Shown here: positions 8,875 through 17,991 of the stretch, in pieces | How the letters are laid out: every line of letters begins with the position of its first letter | Numbering within the stretch: position 1 is the stretch's first letter | NCBI GenBank assembly: GCA_019636495.1 | Contig: JAHBXL010000003.1 | Location: forward strand, 124,001 to 188,000 | Source of the DNA: Phycisphaeraceae bacterium | Lineage (GTDB): Bacteria > Planctomycetota > Phycisphaerae > Phycisphaerales > UBA1924 | Direction of reading: 5' to 3' | DNA: 64,000 nt | Translations under genes and position numbers: made by a program | Notes under the pieces: model-generated | What the model saw: the letters and a program-made list of their open reading frames with translations, nothing else | Databases searched by the model: none | What the model was told of the DNA's origin: nothing

Positions 8875-10932
8875 ATGACACTTCTCGTTCGCGCACCATG
8901 GCGCATCTCCATTCTCGCCGGCGTTGTCGCCACACTGTGCGCCGCGGCGATCGCGGCTCCGGCCACCGATGCGACAATCGAGCGCGATATCGCGCTGTAT
9001 CGCGAGCACATTTTCACGCTCGCCAACCCGTACTACGAGGGACGGGGCTCGGGCTCGCGCGGCAACCGGCTCGCGGCCGACTACCTCGAGTTCTACTACC
9101 GGCGGGCGGGCCTCACTCCCGCGTTCACGCTCGAGGAGACCGCCGCGGACGGAACCACCGTCACCACGCCCTTTGCCAGTTACCGGCAGTCGTTCAGCGT
9201 CGGTCGCGGCACGGTCGTCCAGCGCGAGGCGTTGAGCGTCTCCGGCGGGGGCGACGCCGGGGCACGCACCTTCATTCCCGGGCAGGATTTCAACGCGCTG
9301 GCCATCACCGGCTCGGGAACGATCGAGGCCGAGGCGGTGTTCGTGGGCTACTCGATCGAGGACGGGCCCGACGACTACAGCACCTACGCCCAGGCCGAGC
9401 CGCTGGATGGCCGCATCGCGATCGTAATGCGCTTCGAGCCCATGGACGAGACCGGGCGCTCGCGGTTTGTCGATGAGGGCGGCCCGCGCTGGAGCGCGGC
9501 GGCGGCATTGCGGCCCAAGTTGCAGGCGGCAATCGACCGGGGCGCAGGCGCGATCATTCTCGTGAACCCTCCCGGCGCCGACGACCCGCGCGCGGGCAAT
9601 CTCGAAACCGTGCAGACGTCGCAGGGCTTCGGGCGTCCGATGGGTGTGCCCGTGGTGATGATGAGCCAGCGCGGCGCGGACGATCTGGTTCGCGCGGCCG
9701 ATGCCCGCGGCCGCGGTCTGATGGACCTGCGACGTCTTGCCGACGAGGGCGGCGGCGTGCACGCGCTCGCGCGGTCAAGGGTCAGAATCGACGTGAGCGC
9801 CGAGCAGGCGCCCAAGATCACCGAGAACCTGGGCGGCATTCTGCCGGGACGCGGCGAACTGGCTAGCCAGTACGTGATCCTCGGCGCGCACATGGACCAC
9901 GTCGGCTTCGGGCATGATGGCGGAGCCAACCCGGCGAATGTCGGCCAGTTGCACCCCGGAGCCGACGACAACGCCTCGGGCACTTCCGCCGTGCTGATCG
10001 CGATGAACCGTGTCAGGGACTTTTTCGATTCCGCTCCCGCCGGCCAGCCGCTCCGTTCGGTGCTCTTCATGCACTTCTCGGGGGAGGAGATCGGCCTGCT
10101 CGGCTCGCGACACTTCGTGCGCAACAACACCTTCAATGCCCGCGACATCTACGCCATGATCAACATGGACATGGTCGGGCGCGTCCGCAACAACCTCGTC
10201 GATCTCAACGGCACGGGCACCGCGAAGGGATTTGAGGAGTGGCTCGACCCGATCATCGCGCGCAGCCCGCTCAGCGTGCGCAAACTGCCCGGCGGACAGG
10301 GGCCCAGCGACCACCAGAGTTTCTACAACGCGCAGATCCCGGTGATCTTCTTCTTCAGCGGGTTCCATCCCGATTACCACGCGCCCGGCGACACGCCCGA
10401 CAAGATCAACATCGAGGGTGCGGTCCAGGTCGCCGCGCTCGCATCGGACATCGTCTTCAATCTCGCAGCGCGGCAGGAATCGCTCGAGTTCCAGCCCACG
10501 ACGGCGACTTTCGGCCGACTCAACGAGGACGAACGGCCGGGCGGGCCCCCCGCACGAACCGGCCGCGGCGGCCGCGCCCGCGGCGACCAGCCCGCGCCGC
10601 CGCCGCCGCCCGCCGCCGATGCTCAGCCCGATCGCGGGCCCAGCATGGCCGCCATGCGCGTCCGCTTCGGCATTCGGCCCGGATACGACGAGACCGAGCC
10701 CGGTGTGCTGGTCGAGGGCGTCTCCGAGGGCGGGAGCGCGGCGGCCGCGGGCCTGAAGGAAGGCGACCGGATGATCAAGTGGAACGGCAAGGCCATCGCC
10801 GACATTCGAGGATGGATGGAACTGCTTGCCGCTCACAACGCGGGTGACGAAGTCGAAGTGACCATCGTGCGCGATGGCACCGAGCGGGTCATCAAGGCCA
10901 AACTGCAGGGTGTTGACCGCGAGGTACGATGA
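8875..10932 (+). CDS. Secreted M28 zinc aminopeptidase with C-terminal PDZ
   Basis: 685 residues. Signal peptide in the first 27 residues, then an inserted PA-like region (about 120-300), then an M28 peptidase core. Zinc/catalytic residues visible: His339 and Asp341 (GAHMDHVG), Asp364 (GADDNASG), Glu404-Glu405 (SGEEIGLLGS), Asp432 (NMDMVGRV) and His502 (YHAPGDTPD). After a Pro/Gly/Arg-rich linker (about 555-590) comes a PDZ domain (about 592-683: GVLVEGVSEGGSAAAAGLKE ... GDRMIKWNGK). The family removes N-terminal residues from peptides outside the cytoplasm; the PDZ probably helps bind substrate or partner. A zinc-ribbon gene follows after 7 bases. Confidence 0.92.
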   Translation: MTLLVRAPWRISILAGVVATLCAAAIAAPATDATIERDIALYREHIFTLANPYYEGRGSGSRGNRLAADYLEFYYRRAGLTPAFTLEETAADGTTVTTPFASYRQSFSVGRGTVVQREALSVSGGGDAGARTFIPGQDFNALAITGSGTIEAEAVFVGYSIEDGPDDYSTYAQAEPLDGRIAIVMRFEPMDETGRSRFVDEGGPRWSAAAALRPKLQAAIDRGAGAIILVNPPGADDPRAGNLETVQTSQGFGRPMGVPVVMMSQRGADDLVRAADARGRGLMDLRRLADEGGGVHALARSRVRIDVSAEQAPKITENLGGILPGRGELASQYVILGAHMDHVGFGHDGGANPANVGQLHPGADDNASGTSAVLIAMNRVRDFFDSAPAGQPLRSVLFMHFSGEEIGLLGSRHFVRNNTFNARDIYAMINMDMVGRVRNNLVDLNGTGTAKGFEEWLDPIIARSPLSVRKLPGGQGPSDHQSFYNAQIPVIFFFSGFHPDYHAPGDTPDKINIEGAVQVAALASDIVFNLAARQESLEFQPTTATFGRLNEDERPGGPPARTGRGGRARGDQPAPPPPPAADAQPDRGPSMAAMRVRFGIRPGYDETEPGVLVEGVSEGGSAAAAGLKEGDRMIKWNGKAIADIRGWMELLAAHNAGDEVEVTIVRDGTERVIKAKLQGVDREVR

Positions 10933-10939
10933 TCGCCGG

Positions 10940-11158
10940 ATGATGCGTGTCGCGTCTTGCCCGTTGCTTCCCTGCCCCTGGTGCGGAATCCCCGCGCAGG
11001 TGGTGTGGGTCCATGGGCATGGTCAGTGCGCCGCGTGCGGCACCAACCGCGAACCGTGCTGCCAGCCACAGGAACCCGGAAGCCTCGTTGCGGCATCCAA
11101 GGTCGAGTCCGGCCCACCCATTGTGGCCAGCCTGAACGGGCCGTTTGCAGGGGCGTGA
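10940..11158 (+). CDS. Small zinc-ribbon protein
   Basis: 72 residues. Cys12-x2-Cys15 (PCPWCG), then Cys30-x2-Cys33 (QCAACG) and Cys40-Cys41 form a treble-clef/zinc-ribbon pattern; the rest is featureless and may be disordered. The start at 10940 (or 10943) lies just after the M28 stop, suggesting co-transcription. The VVWVHGHGQCAACGTN core is similar to small planctomycete proteins of unknown role, from memory. Real gene likely because the Cys pairs are well spaced; function unknown. Confidence 0.6.
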   Translation: MMRVASCPLLPCPWCGIPAQVVWVHGHGQCAACGTNREPCCQPQEPGSLVAASKVESGPPIVASLNGPFAGA

Positions 11159-11346
11159 GCCGAGCAGAAGTCCTTGAAATTCGGTTCCTGGCTCCGAATG
11201 CGCGAACGCCCGCGGGATTCGGACGTACAAGTCTGCTGAGGGTCTGTCCGTCCGCGAGTCGGCAATCGGTCGCGGCGGAACGGGGGTCGTGGTGTGTGCA
11301 TCAGAGTTCGGCGATCCAACGGAGGCCGGCGAGAGCCGGGAGAGCC

Positions 11347-11766
11347 ATGGTCACAATCCGAAGCGATGGGACCGCGCTGTTCGAGATCTACCTGCCGCAC
11401 GCCCAGCAGGTCTGCATCATCGGGGACTTTGTCGAGGGCATCGACCATGCGTGCCCAATGGCGCGCTGCGCCGAGCCCGAGCGCGGCTGGTGGCGGAGCA
11501 GGCTGCGCCTTCAGTCGGGCGACCACCGGTTCTGCTACCTCGTCGATGGCGTTGGTTGGCTGCCCGATTACGCCGCGGGCGGCTTGCTGCGCAATCGGGA
11601 TGGCCGATGGGTGAGCCTGCTCACGATGCCCGCCTCCGCGCCGGCGAAGGTCGTTTCCCGGCCGCGGCCCGATCGGCGCGAACGAGACCGTGTCGCGGCG
11701 GAAGCATGGGCTGTTTCACGAAGGTTCAGTACCGCAGGACCGAGTGTACCTGCCCGTAATCCTTGA
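11347..11766 (+). CDS. CBM48/AMPK-type glycogen-binding-like protein
   Basis: 139 residues. The first 85 residues (ALFEIYLPHAQQVCIIGDF, WWRSRLRLQSGDHRFCYLVDGVGWLPDY) follow the early-set carbohydrate-binding pattern of CBM48/AMPK-beta domains: strand, V-x-x-x-G-D-F, then W and G-x-H/Y-x-F/Y-x-Y-x-V-D-G. The C-terminal 50 residues are Arg/Ala-rich. A GGGAG precedes the start. The 3' end overlaps apt by 41 bases, tail to tail. It lacks a catalytic domain, so a regulatory or targeting role is inferred. Confidence 0.68.
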   Translation: MVTIRSDGTALFEIYLPHAQQVCIIGDFVEGIDHACPMARCAEPERGWWRSRLRLQSGDHRFCYLVDGVGWLPDYAAGGLLRNRDGRWVSLLTMPASAPAKVVSRPRPDRRERDRVAAEAWAVSRRFSTAGPSVPARNP

Positions 11767-12253
11767 GCACGCCGCGGCCCTGGAGTTGAACCAGTTCGAT
11801 CAGCACGGTGATGCCGGCGATGCTGGCCTGCATCTCGCTGACGAGTTGGCAGCAGGCCTTCATGGTTCCGCCGGTGGCGAGCAGGTCGTCGACCAGCAGC
11901 ACGCGCTGGCCGGGCTCGATCGCGTCGAGGTGGATCTCCAGCGAGTCGTGCCCGTACTCGAGTTCGTAACTGATCGATTTGTGCTTCCACGGGAGTTTGC
12001 CGGGCTTGCGGATGGGCACAAACCCGCACGAGAGCGACTGCGCCAGCGCGATGCCGAAGATGAACCCGCGCGACTCGGCGCCGATCACCAGGTCGATGCC
12101 CTTGCCGCGGTAGGGGTTGGCCATCAGTTCAACGCCCAGGGCGAGCGCGGCCGGGTCGCGGATGAGCGGCGTGAAGTCCTTGAAGACGATGCCGGCCTTG
12201 GGAAAGTCGGGCACGTCGCGGATAAGGGTTCTCAGGCGCTCAATCTGCTGCAT
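11726..12253 (-). CDS. apt: Adenine phosphoribosyltransferase
   Basis: Purine salvage enzyme joining adenine and PRPP to make AMP. 175 residues, the normal length. Hallmarks: IRDVPDFPKAGIVFKDFTPL at the N-terminus, the IGAESRGFIFG loop (about 58-67), RKPGKLPW (82-89) and the PRPP-binding loop VLLVDDLLATGGT (118-130). Divergently transcribed from the GroES-like gene. Confidence 0.97.
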   Translation of the reverse strand: MQQIERLRTLIRDVPDFPKAGIVFKDFTPLIRDPAALALGVELMANPYRGKGIDLVIGAESRGFIFGIALAQSLSCGFVPIRKPGKLPWKHKSISYELEYGHDSLEIHLDAIEPGQRVLLVDDLLATGGTMKACCQLVSEMQASIAGITVLIELVQLQGRGVLKDYGQVHSVLRY

Positions 12254-12351
12254 GGGTGGGTTCTCGTGCGGTGGAAGGGCGCGGGGGTCTCGGCGCGGGT
12301 CGATGTGGGTACAAGCCTACACGCCCCGCGCGTCCGGTGCGCCGGGGCCGC

Positions 12352-12357
12352 TAAACT
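12352..12357 (+). promoter_or_regulatory. Predicted -10 box, leaderless start
   Basis: TAAACT followed by six bases and then the ATG at 12364. The spacing puts the transcription start at the start codon. No clear -35 or Shine-Dalgarno is visible. Confidence 0.5.
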
Positions 12358-12363
12358 GCGACC

Positions 12364-12699
12364 ATGAGCAAGGACACGCCCAGGCCCGCCGCGGCGAAAC
12401 TGGAGGTGGTCGAGCCCGTCGGCAAGCGCGTGCTCATCCGCAAGGACGAGGACCGCAAGACGACCAAGACGGGGATTCACCTGCCCGACAAGATCGAGAT
12501 TCCGACGCTGACCGGGCGGGTGGTGGCGATTTCGCGGCAGATCGAGAAGGACGACGACTACCCCATCCGCCGCTACGACCGGGTGCTCTTCAACCCAAAG
12601 CACGCCGTGCCGGTGGAGTTTGAGGGGGACAATCGGCTGTTTGTCATCCCGATCGAGGATGTGGTCGCCGTCTTTCGCAAGGCCGAAGAGGCTGAGTAG
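12364..12699 (+). CDS. GroES-like co-chaperonin (Cpn10 fold)
   Basis: 111 residues. Residues about 16-105 fit the Cpn10 fold: VVEPVGKRVLIRKDEDRKTTKTGIHLPD, then GRVVAIS, YPIRRYDRVLFNPKHAVPVEF and the C-terminal FVIPIEDVVAVFRK. The mobile loop (about 30-45) lacks the exact IVL triad of housekeeping GroES but has GIHLPD. No groEL lies next to it, so it may be a paralogue. Divergent from apt; predicted leaderless. Confidence 0.8.
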   Translation: MSKDTPRPAAAKLEVVEPVGKRVLIRKDEDRKTTKTGIHLPDKIEIPTLTGRVVAISRQIEKDDDYPIRRYDRVLFNPKHAVPVEFEGDNRLFVIPIEDVVAVFRKAEEAE

Positions 12700-12765
12700 G
12701 CAGCAGCGCCTCGTGACAAGTATGAGGTCAGGAAGCCCGCTTTACGCACCCCGCACTCCGCCGCC

Positions 12766-14145
12766 GTGTCCGACCCGATCTCCATCACGCCCGTTTCGCG
12801 GCCGTTCGACGCGGTCATTCGTCCGCCGGGCTCAAAGAGCCTGACCAATCGCGCGTTGTTGCTTGCTGCGCTGGCTCACGGAACTTCGACGATCCGCCAC
12901 CCGCTGGTGGACGCCGACGATGCGCAGCGGATGCTGGAGGCGATCGTGCGGCTGGGCGCGCGGGTCGAGGCTCGTGGCGACGTGCTGGTGATACGCGGCG
13001 TCGGCGGGCGATGGCGCATCGGCACCGAGCCGGTGACGCTTGATCTCGGGAATGCCGGCACCGCGACGAGATTTCTCGCCGCGGCGGCGATGCTGGCGCC
13101 GCGCGAGTCGGGCGGGATCATCATCGATGGCAACGCGCGGATGCGGCAACGGCCGATCGGCGAACTGTCCGATGCGCTGGCGGCGATCGGCGCGCGCACG
13201 CAGTGGCTCGGCGCGGCGGGGTATCCGCCTCTGCACGTGTTCCCCGCCGATGTGGACGCGCTCAAGTCCGAGGTATTCATCGCTCGGACAGCCTCCAGCC
13301 AGTTCGTCTCCGCGCTGCTGCTGGTCGCGCCGTGGCTGCCCCATGGTCTTACAGCGCACTTTACCCAGCAGCCCACCAGCGCGAGTTACATCGACATGAC
13401 ACTCGCTCTGCTGCGCCGTTGCGGCGCGCAGGCCAAGTGCGGTGATCTTTCGCGTCCGGCCGCGGCGACCGTCTTTCCATCGGTCGATCCCGCGGGAGGC
13501 GCGCCCGGCCTTCGAGGCTTCACCTATGAGGTCGAGCCCGATGCCAGCGGCGCAGCGCCCTTCTGGGCCGCGGCTGCGCTCGTGCCCGGCTCGCGCGTGC
13601 TCGTTCCCGGCCTGTGGCTCGAGGGCGGTGCGGGCCCGTGTTCGCTGCAGGGCGATGCCAGATTTGTCCGCGTTCTGCACCGAATGGGCGCGCAGGTTGA
13701 ACTGACGCCCGGCGGCATCGCCGTTCGCGGCGACAGATTGCAGGGGATCGAAACCGACCTCTCGCAGATGCCCGACACGGCCATGGCGCTTGCCGCGATC
13801 ATGTGCTTTGCGGATGGCCCTTCACGGATGACCGGGCTGCGCACGCTGCGTGTGAAGGAGACGGACCGGATCGCCGCGCTGGTGGCGGAACTGTCGAAAG
13901 TCGGAGCGCGCATCGAGCCCTTCGCCGCGGCGGGGGACGAGGGTCTGGCAATAACTCCGATTCCACCTGCTCTTCAGAATGATGCTTCGAGTGTGGCGTT
14001 CGATACGTATGACGATCACCGCATGGCGATGGCGCTCGCGCTGGTCGGTTTACGTCGCCACGGAGTCATGATCCGTGATCCGGCCTGTGTCGGCAAGACG
14101 TATCCCGTTTTCTGGCAAGACTTTGCGCGGTTGCTGGGGGCGTGA
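12766..14145 (+). CDS. aroA: 3-phosphoshikimate 1-carboxyvinyltransferase (EPSP synthase)
   Basis: Shikimate pathway enzyme joining phosphoenolpyruvate to shikimate-3-phosphate. 459 residues, somewhat longer than the usual 430 or so. Motifs: RPPGSKSLTNRALLLAALA, LDLGNAGTATRFLAA, RMRQRPIGELSDAL, the TASSQFVSALLLVAPW segment, RVKETDRIAAL with catalytic residues and DDHRMAMALALVG near the C-terminus. It starts with GTG at 12766. Follows the GroES-like gene by 66 bases in the same direction. Confidence 0.96.
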   Translation: MSDPISITPVSRPFDAVIRPPGSKSLTNRALLLAALAHGTSTIRHPLVDADDAQRMLEAIVRLGARVEARGDVLVIRGVGGRWRIGTEPVTLDLGNAGTATRFLAAAAMLAPRESGGIIIDGNARMRQRPIGELSDALAAIGARTQWLGAAGYPPLHVFPADVDALKSEVFIARTASSQFVSALLLVAPWLPHGLTAHFTQQPTSASYIDMTLALLRRCGAQAKCGDLSRPAAATVFPSVDPAGGAPGLRGFTYEVEPDASGAAPFWAAAALVPGSRVLVPGLWLEGGAGPCSLQGDARFVRVLHRMGAQVELTPGGIAVRGDRLQGIETDLSQMPDTAMALAAIMCFADGPSRMTGLRTLRVKETDRIAALVAELSKVGARIEPFAAAGDEGLAITPIPPALQNDASSVAFDTYDDHRMAMALALVGLRRHGVMIRDPACVGKTYPVFWQDFARLLGA

Positions 14146-14202
14146 CTCGGCGGGCTCTGCGGGGAGGAGCACGCCGCTCCAGACTTCGGGCCGTGCGGGC
14201 CG

Positions 14203-15564
14203 ATGGATCGTGTCATGACTGCGCATGCGGCCCTACGCACCACGCTCGCGCCCGTCGTTCATGTGCCGACGGTGCGATTTGTCACTACGGCCATGCCCAA
14301 GAGCGGTTCGAACTGGTTCGAGGCGATGCTGTTTGGGCTGCCCGGCGTCGGCGGCTATGGCGAGCGCGAGGATGGAGCGTTGTTGCTCGCGCTCTCGCAC
14401 GTGCTGGGGGTGCCCGAGTTTCTGGAGGTGTTGCGAGCGGGAGGGCTGACGCTTGGTGATGCGTTGGCGCGGATGCTCGAGCCGGGGCTCACGTCGGGCG
14501 AGCCGCTGCCTGAATCGGCCCGTACCGCCGCCGCGGCGGCAATGTCGAGGGTGCAGATGCGGATTCCGGCCCGCGCGGGGCTGATAGCGCGGGACGAGTC
14601 GCGCCGTCCGAGGGTTGGGGATCTGCTGGAGCCGTTGTTTGCAGGACAGGCGCAGAGTCGAGCCGGCGCGGCCCCGCGCGCGGTCGGGTGTCCCTCCAAG
14701 CACGAGCCGCCGGGGAGGCTGCACGAACTGCTGCCGGGGTATCGGATCCTGCAACTGATCCGCGACCCGCGGGACGTGCTGGTGTCGCGGTTCTATCACG
14801 ACCTGGCGCACGTGAACCCGGGGATGATCGGGCTGTTTGCGCGGCGGGGGCGCGATGGGACATTGACGCAGCGCGACGATTGGGTGTCGGCATACTTTGG
14901 CGCGCGGCGCGACGAGTTGCGGGAGTACTACGCCGACTTCGATGATGCCCGACTCTCGACCGACATTCGATTGATCGTGCGCTACGAGGACCTGCTGGCC
15001 GATGCGCCGGCGGCGATGCTTCGGGCGGCATCGTTTGTGGGCGTCGCGCCCGCGCTGCGAGTAAGTGGCTTTGACCCGGCGGCCCACTGCGACCGATTCG
15101 CGTTTGAGCGGGTCACCGCCGGAGATGCGGCGCAGATCGATCCGGCGACGGGCGAGCGACGCAACTCGTTTCTGCGCAGCGGAAAGTCGGGCGACTGGCG
15201 GAACTACTTCGATCGTGCACTCGTGGAGATCCTCGGCCCCGGGTTCGCCACGCTCCTGGTCACGCTCGGTTACGAGCGAGACAGCGCGTGGATCGGCGCG
15301 CTCCCCGACTGCGCGCCGCGCGCGTGGGACTTCTCCCGTCTGCGCCCGCGGCAATCGCTGGTACGATCGTTCAGGTGTCTCTGGGAGGCCGATGCAGCGC
15401 TGCATGAGCGCTACCCCAACCCCACGGACCTGCTCGCGGCCGATGGCGGGTTTCTCGGGCACATCGTCAGAGAGGCGCGTCCCGAAGTGATGCGCCACCG
15501 CGCCGATCTCATTGCACTGGCACGCCTCTGGAACGCCGACACGCGCGAGACGGTCGCGTTCTAG
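14203..15564 (+). CDS. Sulfotransferase-domain protein
   Basis: PAPS-dependent sulfotransferase fold, 453 residues. The 5'-phosphosulfate loop is Pro32-Lys33-Ser-Gly-Ser-Asn-Trp38 in TTAMPKSGSNWFE. The 3'-phosphate site is Arg187-Asp-Pro-Arg-Asp with Ser195 in RDPRDVLVSRFYHDL. IRLIVRYEDLLADAPAAMLRAASFVGV and the late FLRSGKSGDWRNYF (PAPS-binding RKGxxGDWK-like) complete the family. Acceptor unknown; members modify carbohydrates, lipids or small molecules. The 3' end overlaps the next minus-strand gene by 4 bases. Confidence 0.88.
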   Translation: MDRVMTAHAALRTTLAPVVHVPTVRFVTTAMPKSGSNWFEAMLFGLPGVGGYGEREDGALLLALSHVLGVPEFLEVLRAGGLTLGDALARMLEPGLTSGEPLPESARTAAAAAMSRVQMRIPARAGLIARDESRRPRVGDLLEPLFAGQAQSRAGAAPRAVGCPSKHEPPGRLHELLPGYRILQLIRDPRDVLVSRFYHDLAHVNPGMIGLFARRGRDGTLTQRDDWVSAYFGARRDELREYYADFDDARLSTDIRLIVRYEDLLADAPAAMLRAASFVGVAPALRVSGFDPAAHCDRFAFERVTAGDAAQIDPATGERRNSFLRSGKSGDWRNYFDRALVEILGPGFATLLVTLGYERDSAWIGALPDCAPRAWDFSRLRPRQSLVRSFRCLWEADAALHERYPNPTDLLAADGGFLGHIVREARPEVMRHRADLIALARLWNADTRETVAF

Positions 15565-15884
15565 CGGTTGCGCACCCGCGCTGCCCGCTTGGGAACACGC
15601 GGCTCCATGTAGATGCGCTCCGCTTCCAGCAGCGCGCGCCACGCCGCCGCGGCAGCCCCGGCCCTTTCCGAGAATGTCCCGCCCTCGCCCTTGAGCACCA
15701 GCGCGACCACATCGTCGGCGCTGTAGATGTGCGTGAGCCCGCCGTGCGAAGGGCCCTTGACACGCGCGGCCTTGCGCAGCAGGTCGAAGGTCTTGGCGGA
15801 GATGTCGCCGGAGTCCATCAACTCCTGCTTGGTCCACCCCAGTTCAGGCGCTTCGGTCGGCTCGATGTTCTGGCCTCGTCCCAT
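15561..15884 (-). CDS. Small HTH-like protein, uncharacterised
   Basis: 107 residues from the ATG at 15884. WTKQELMDSGDISAKTFDLLRKAARVKGPSHGGLTHIYSADDVVALVLKG resembles a MerR/excisionase winged helix with its terminal beta-wing and 'YSADDV' helix, so DNA binding is a reasonable inference. The last third is Ala/Arg-rich. An in-frame GTG at 15932 would add 16 basic residues but leave only 20 bases to the divergent neighbour. Function unknown. Confidence 0.55.
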   Translation of the reverse strand: MGRGQNIEPTEAPELGWTKQELMDSGDISAKTFDLLRKAARVKGPSHGGLTHIYSADDVVALVLKGEGGTFSERAGAAAAAWRALLEAERIYMEPRVPKRAARVRNR

Positions 15885-15940
15885 GGGGCGATTCTTGCCC
15901 GCGGATTGATCCCGGGCGCGCGTCTTTTTCACGACTCTGG

Positions 15941-15946
15941 TAGACT
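15941..15946 (+). promoter_or_regulatory. Predicted -10 box, leaderless start
   Basis: TAGACT, six bases (GCCGCC), then the ATG at 15953. Same geometry as several other genes in the window; no Shine-Dalgarno is present. Confidence 0.5.
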
Positions 15947-15952
15947 GCCGCC

Positions 15953-16408
15953 ATGGCCTATGAATCCCGCCTGCCCTACGACTCTGCCCGAATCCGCGCT
16001 GCCGCGGTGTACTGCTCCGATGGCCGCATCGGTGAGCACTTCGACGACTTCCTGCAGAATGGGCTGGGGCTTCCCCGGTACGACCGCGTGGCCCTGCCCG
16101 GCGGTCCGGCGTGCCTTGCGGGGCATTCCGAGGCCCACCTCGAGGAAAAGGGGGTCGTGGACGAGTTGCAGTTTCTGGTCGAGGTGCACGGCCTGAAGCG
16201 CGTCGTGCTGGTGGCCCACCAGGGCTGCGCGTTCTACGGCACGCGGCTGAGACTCATCGAGCCGCGGCTGGAACTCGTGCAGCGGGCCGATCTTGTGCGG
16301 GCCGCGGCATACGTGCACAAGGTCACCGGGCTCGAGAGGATCGAAGCGTACTTTGCCCGCACAAACACGGATGCGCGGTCAATCCACTTCGAGCAGGTCC
16401 AGGTCTGA
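15953..16408 (+). CDS. Beta-carbonic-anhydrase-like protein
   Basis: 151 residues, shorter than the typical 190-220 of beta carbonic anhydrases. Residues matching the zinc site and dyad are Cys21-x-Asp23-x-Arg25 (CSDGR) and His89-x2-Cys92 (HQGC), with the GG-rich loop ALPGGPACL between. ELQFLVEVHGLKRVVLVAH is the usual helix-strand before the His. The C-terminal helices are reduced. It is related to, but may not be, a true carbonic anhydrase; carbon disulfide hydrolase-like or carboxysome-type relatives also share this core. Confidence 0.65.
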   Translation: MAYESRLPYDSARIRAAAVYCSDGRIGEHFDDFLQNGLGLPRYDRVALPGGPACLAGHSEAHLEEKGVVDELQFLVEVHGLKRVVLVAHQGCAFYGTRLRLIEPRLELVQRADLVRAAAYVHKVTGLERIEAYFARTNTDARSIHFEQVQV

Positions 16409-16482
16409 ATGCGTCCGGTCGCCGGCACGCCGGTACGCTCACTACCCTGAACGCTCATTGGGCACCATGAAAGGGCCGCTGC

Positions 16483-17979
16483 ATGCTCGCGCCGAGGATC
16501 GCCGGGTCGTTGTTCCTGTTCGCACTCGCCTGCGCGCCGCTGGGCGAAGCGCGGGCCCAGAGCGTGACGCAGTTGTGGGCCAACAACTGCGCCTCGTGCC
16601 ACGGGCGCGATGCCGCGGGCGGCGACAAGGCCAGGTCTCTGCTGCGCGATGGGCTGTTCGATCAGCAGCACGACCGCCCGTTCTACGACACCATCCGCGA
16701 CGGACTCAAGGATGTCGAGGGCCACGCCTTCGGCGGCACGTTGAGCGACCCGCAGGTCTGGGGGCTTGTCGTCCACCTGCGAGAACTCCAGGCCCGAGAC
16801 TTGCGACGGCGTGTCGGCGGACCCAAGGCCGTTTCCGGCGTCTACACGACCCAGCACCACAAGTACCGCATCGAGGACGTGGTCTCCAGCGGCCTGTCCA
16901 TTCCGTGGGCCGTCGATTTTCTGCCCGATGGGCGCATGCTCATCACCGAGCGCCCCGGCACGCTCAGGGTGAACTCGACGCGGACCCCGGGCGGAACGCT
17001 TTCCGAGCCCGTGCAGGGCGTGCCGCCCTCGGTGCACCTCGGACAGGGCGGACTCATGGATGTCGCACTGCACCCGGAGTTCGAGAAGAACGGGTGGATC
17101 TACCTCGGCTTCAACGAGCCCGCGCCGGGTGTCGATGCTTCCCGCCGCGGCGGGCGCAGCATGACCAGCATCATCCGCGGGCGTCTCAAGGATGTTGACG
17201 GCAGACCGACATGGACCGACCAGGAAGTGCTCTTCCGCGCCAAGCCCGAGCACATGAGTTCCAGCGGCGTGCACTTCGGCAACCGCATCGTCTTCGAGCC
17301 CGCGTACGAGAAGAGCAAGGATGGGCGCTATCACATGTTCTTCTCGATCGGCGAGCGCGGCAACGGCGCGCACGCGCAGGACCTCTCGCGCCCCAACGGC
17401 AAGGTCCACCGCCTGTGGGACGATGGCAAAGTTCCCGACGACAACCCGTTCGTCTCGCGCGCCGATGCGTATCACTCCATCTGGTCCTATGGCCATCGAA
17501 ACCCGCAGGGCCTCGTGTTCGATCTCGATGGCTTGCTGTGGGATACCGAGCACGGGCCGCGCGGCGGGGACGAACTGAACCTCATCCAGAAGGCCGCCAA
17601 CTACGGCTGGCCCGAGGTCGCCTTCTCCATCAACTACAGCGACATGCCCTACGCCACGCCCTGGACCGCCGATGGCAAGGCCAAGGACGGCGCAACGATC
17701 ACCATGCCCGCGTACCGCTGGCTGCCATCGATCGCGGCGTGCGGCCTCGACCTGGTTCGCGGCGGCGCGTTCCCGAAGTGGAAGGGCGACCTGGTCGCCG
17801 GCGGGCTCGCCGGCGCAAACGTGGACCGCGTCCGCATCAACGATGGCAAGTTCGTCGAGCGCGAGGAGATCTTCTTCGGCCACGGTCGCGTCCGCGATGT
17901 GGTGACCGCGCCCGATGGCACGATTTACATCGTTCTCAACGACCCCGACAAGGTTGTGCGGCTCGTGCCCGCCGACTGA
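16483..17979 (+). CDS. Cytochrome c fused to PQQ-type sugar dehydrogenase
   Basis: 498 residues, periplasmic. Signal peptide (1-25), then a cytochrome c domain with Cys36-x2-Cys39-His40 (NNCASCHG; about 28-100), then a sorbosone/glucose dehydrogenase-like six-bladed propeller from about residue 125 (GLSIPWAVDFLPDGRMLITER, GQGGLMDVALHPEF, SSGVHFGNRIVF, YHSIWSYGHRNPQGLVFD, WDTEHGPRGGDELNLI). The HGPRGGDE segment is the family signature. The haem domain presumably carries electrons from the PQQ site; the sugar is unknown. Aaagggc precedes the start. Confidence 0.9.
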   Translation: MLAPRIAGSLFLFALACAPLGEARAQSVTQLWANNCASCHGRDAAGGDKARSLLRDGLFDQQHDRPFYDTIRDGLKDVEGHAFGGTLSDPQVWGLVVHLRELQARDLRRRVGGPKAVSGVYTTQHHKYRIEDVVSSGLSIPWAVDFLPDGRMLITERPGTLRVNSTRTPGGTLSEPVQGVPPSVHLGQGGLMDVALHPEFEKNGWIYLGFNEPAPGVDASRRGGRSMTSIIRGRLKDVDGRPTWTDQEVLFRAKPEHMSSSGVHFGNRIVFEPAYEKSKDGRYHMFFSIGERGNGAHAQDLSRPNGKVHRLWDDGKVPDDNPFVSRADAYHSIWSYGHRNPQGLVFDLDGLLWDTEHGPRGGDELNLIQKAANYGWPEVAFSINYSDMPYATPWTADGKAKDGATITMPAYRWLPSIAACGLDLVRGGAFPKWKGDLVAGGLAGANVDRVRINDGKFVEREEIFFGHGRVRDVVTAPDGTIYIVLNDPDKVVRLVPAD

Positions 17980-17991
17980 CCGCGGACCACC

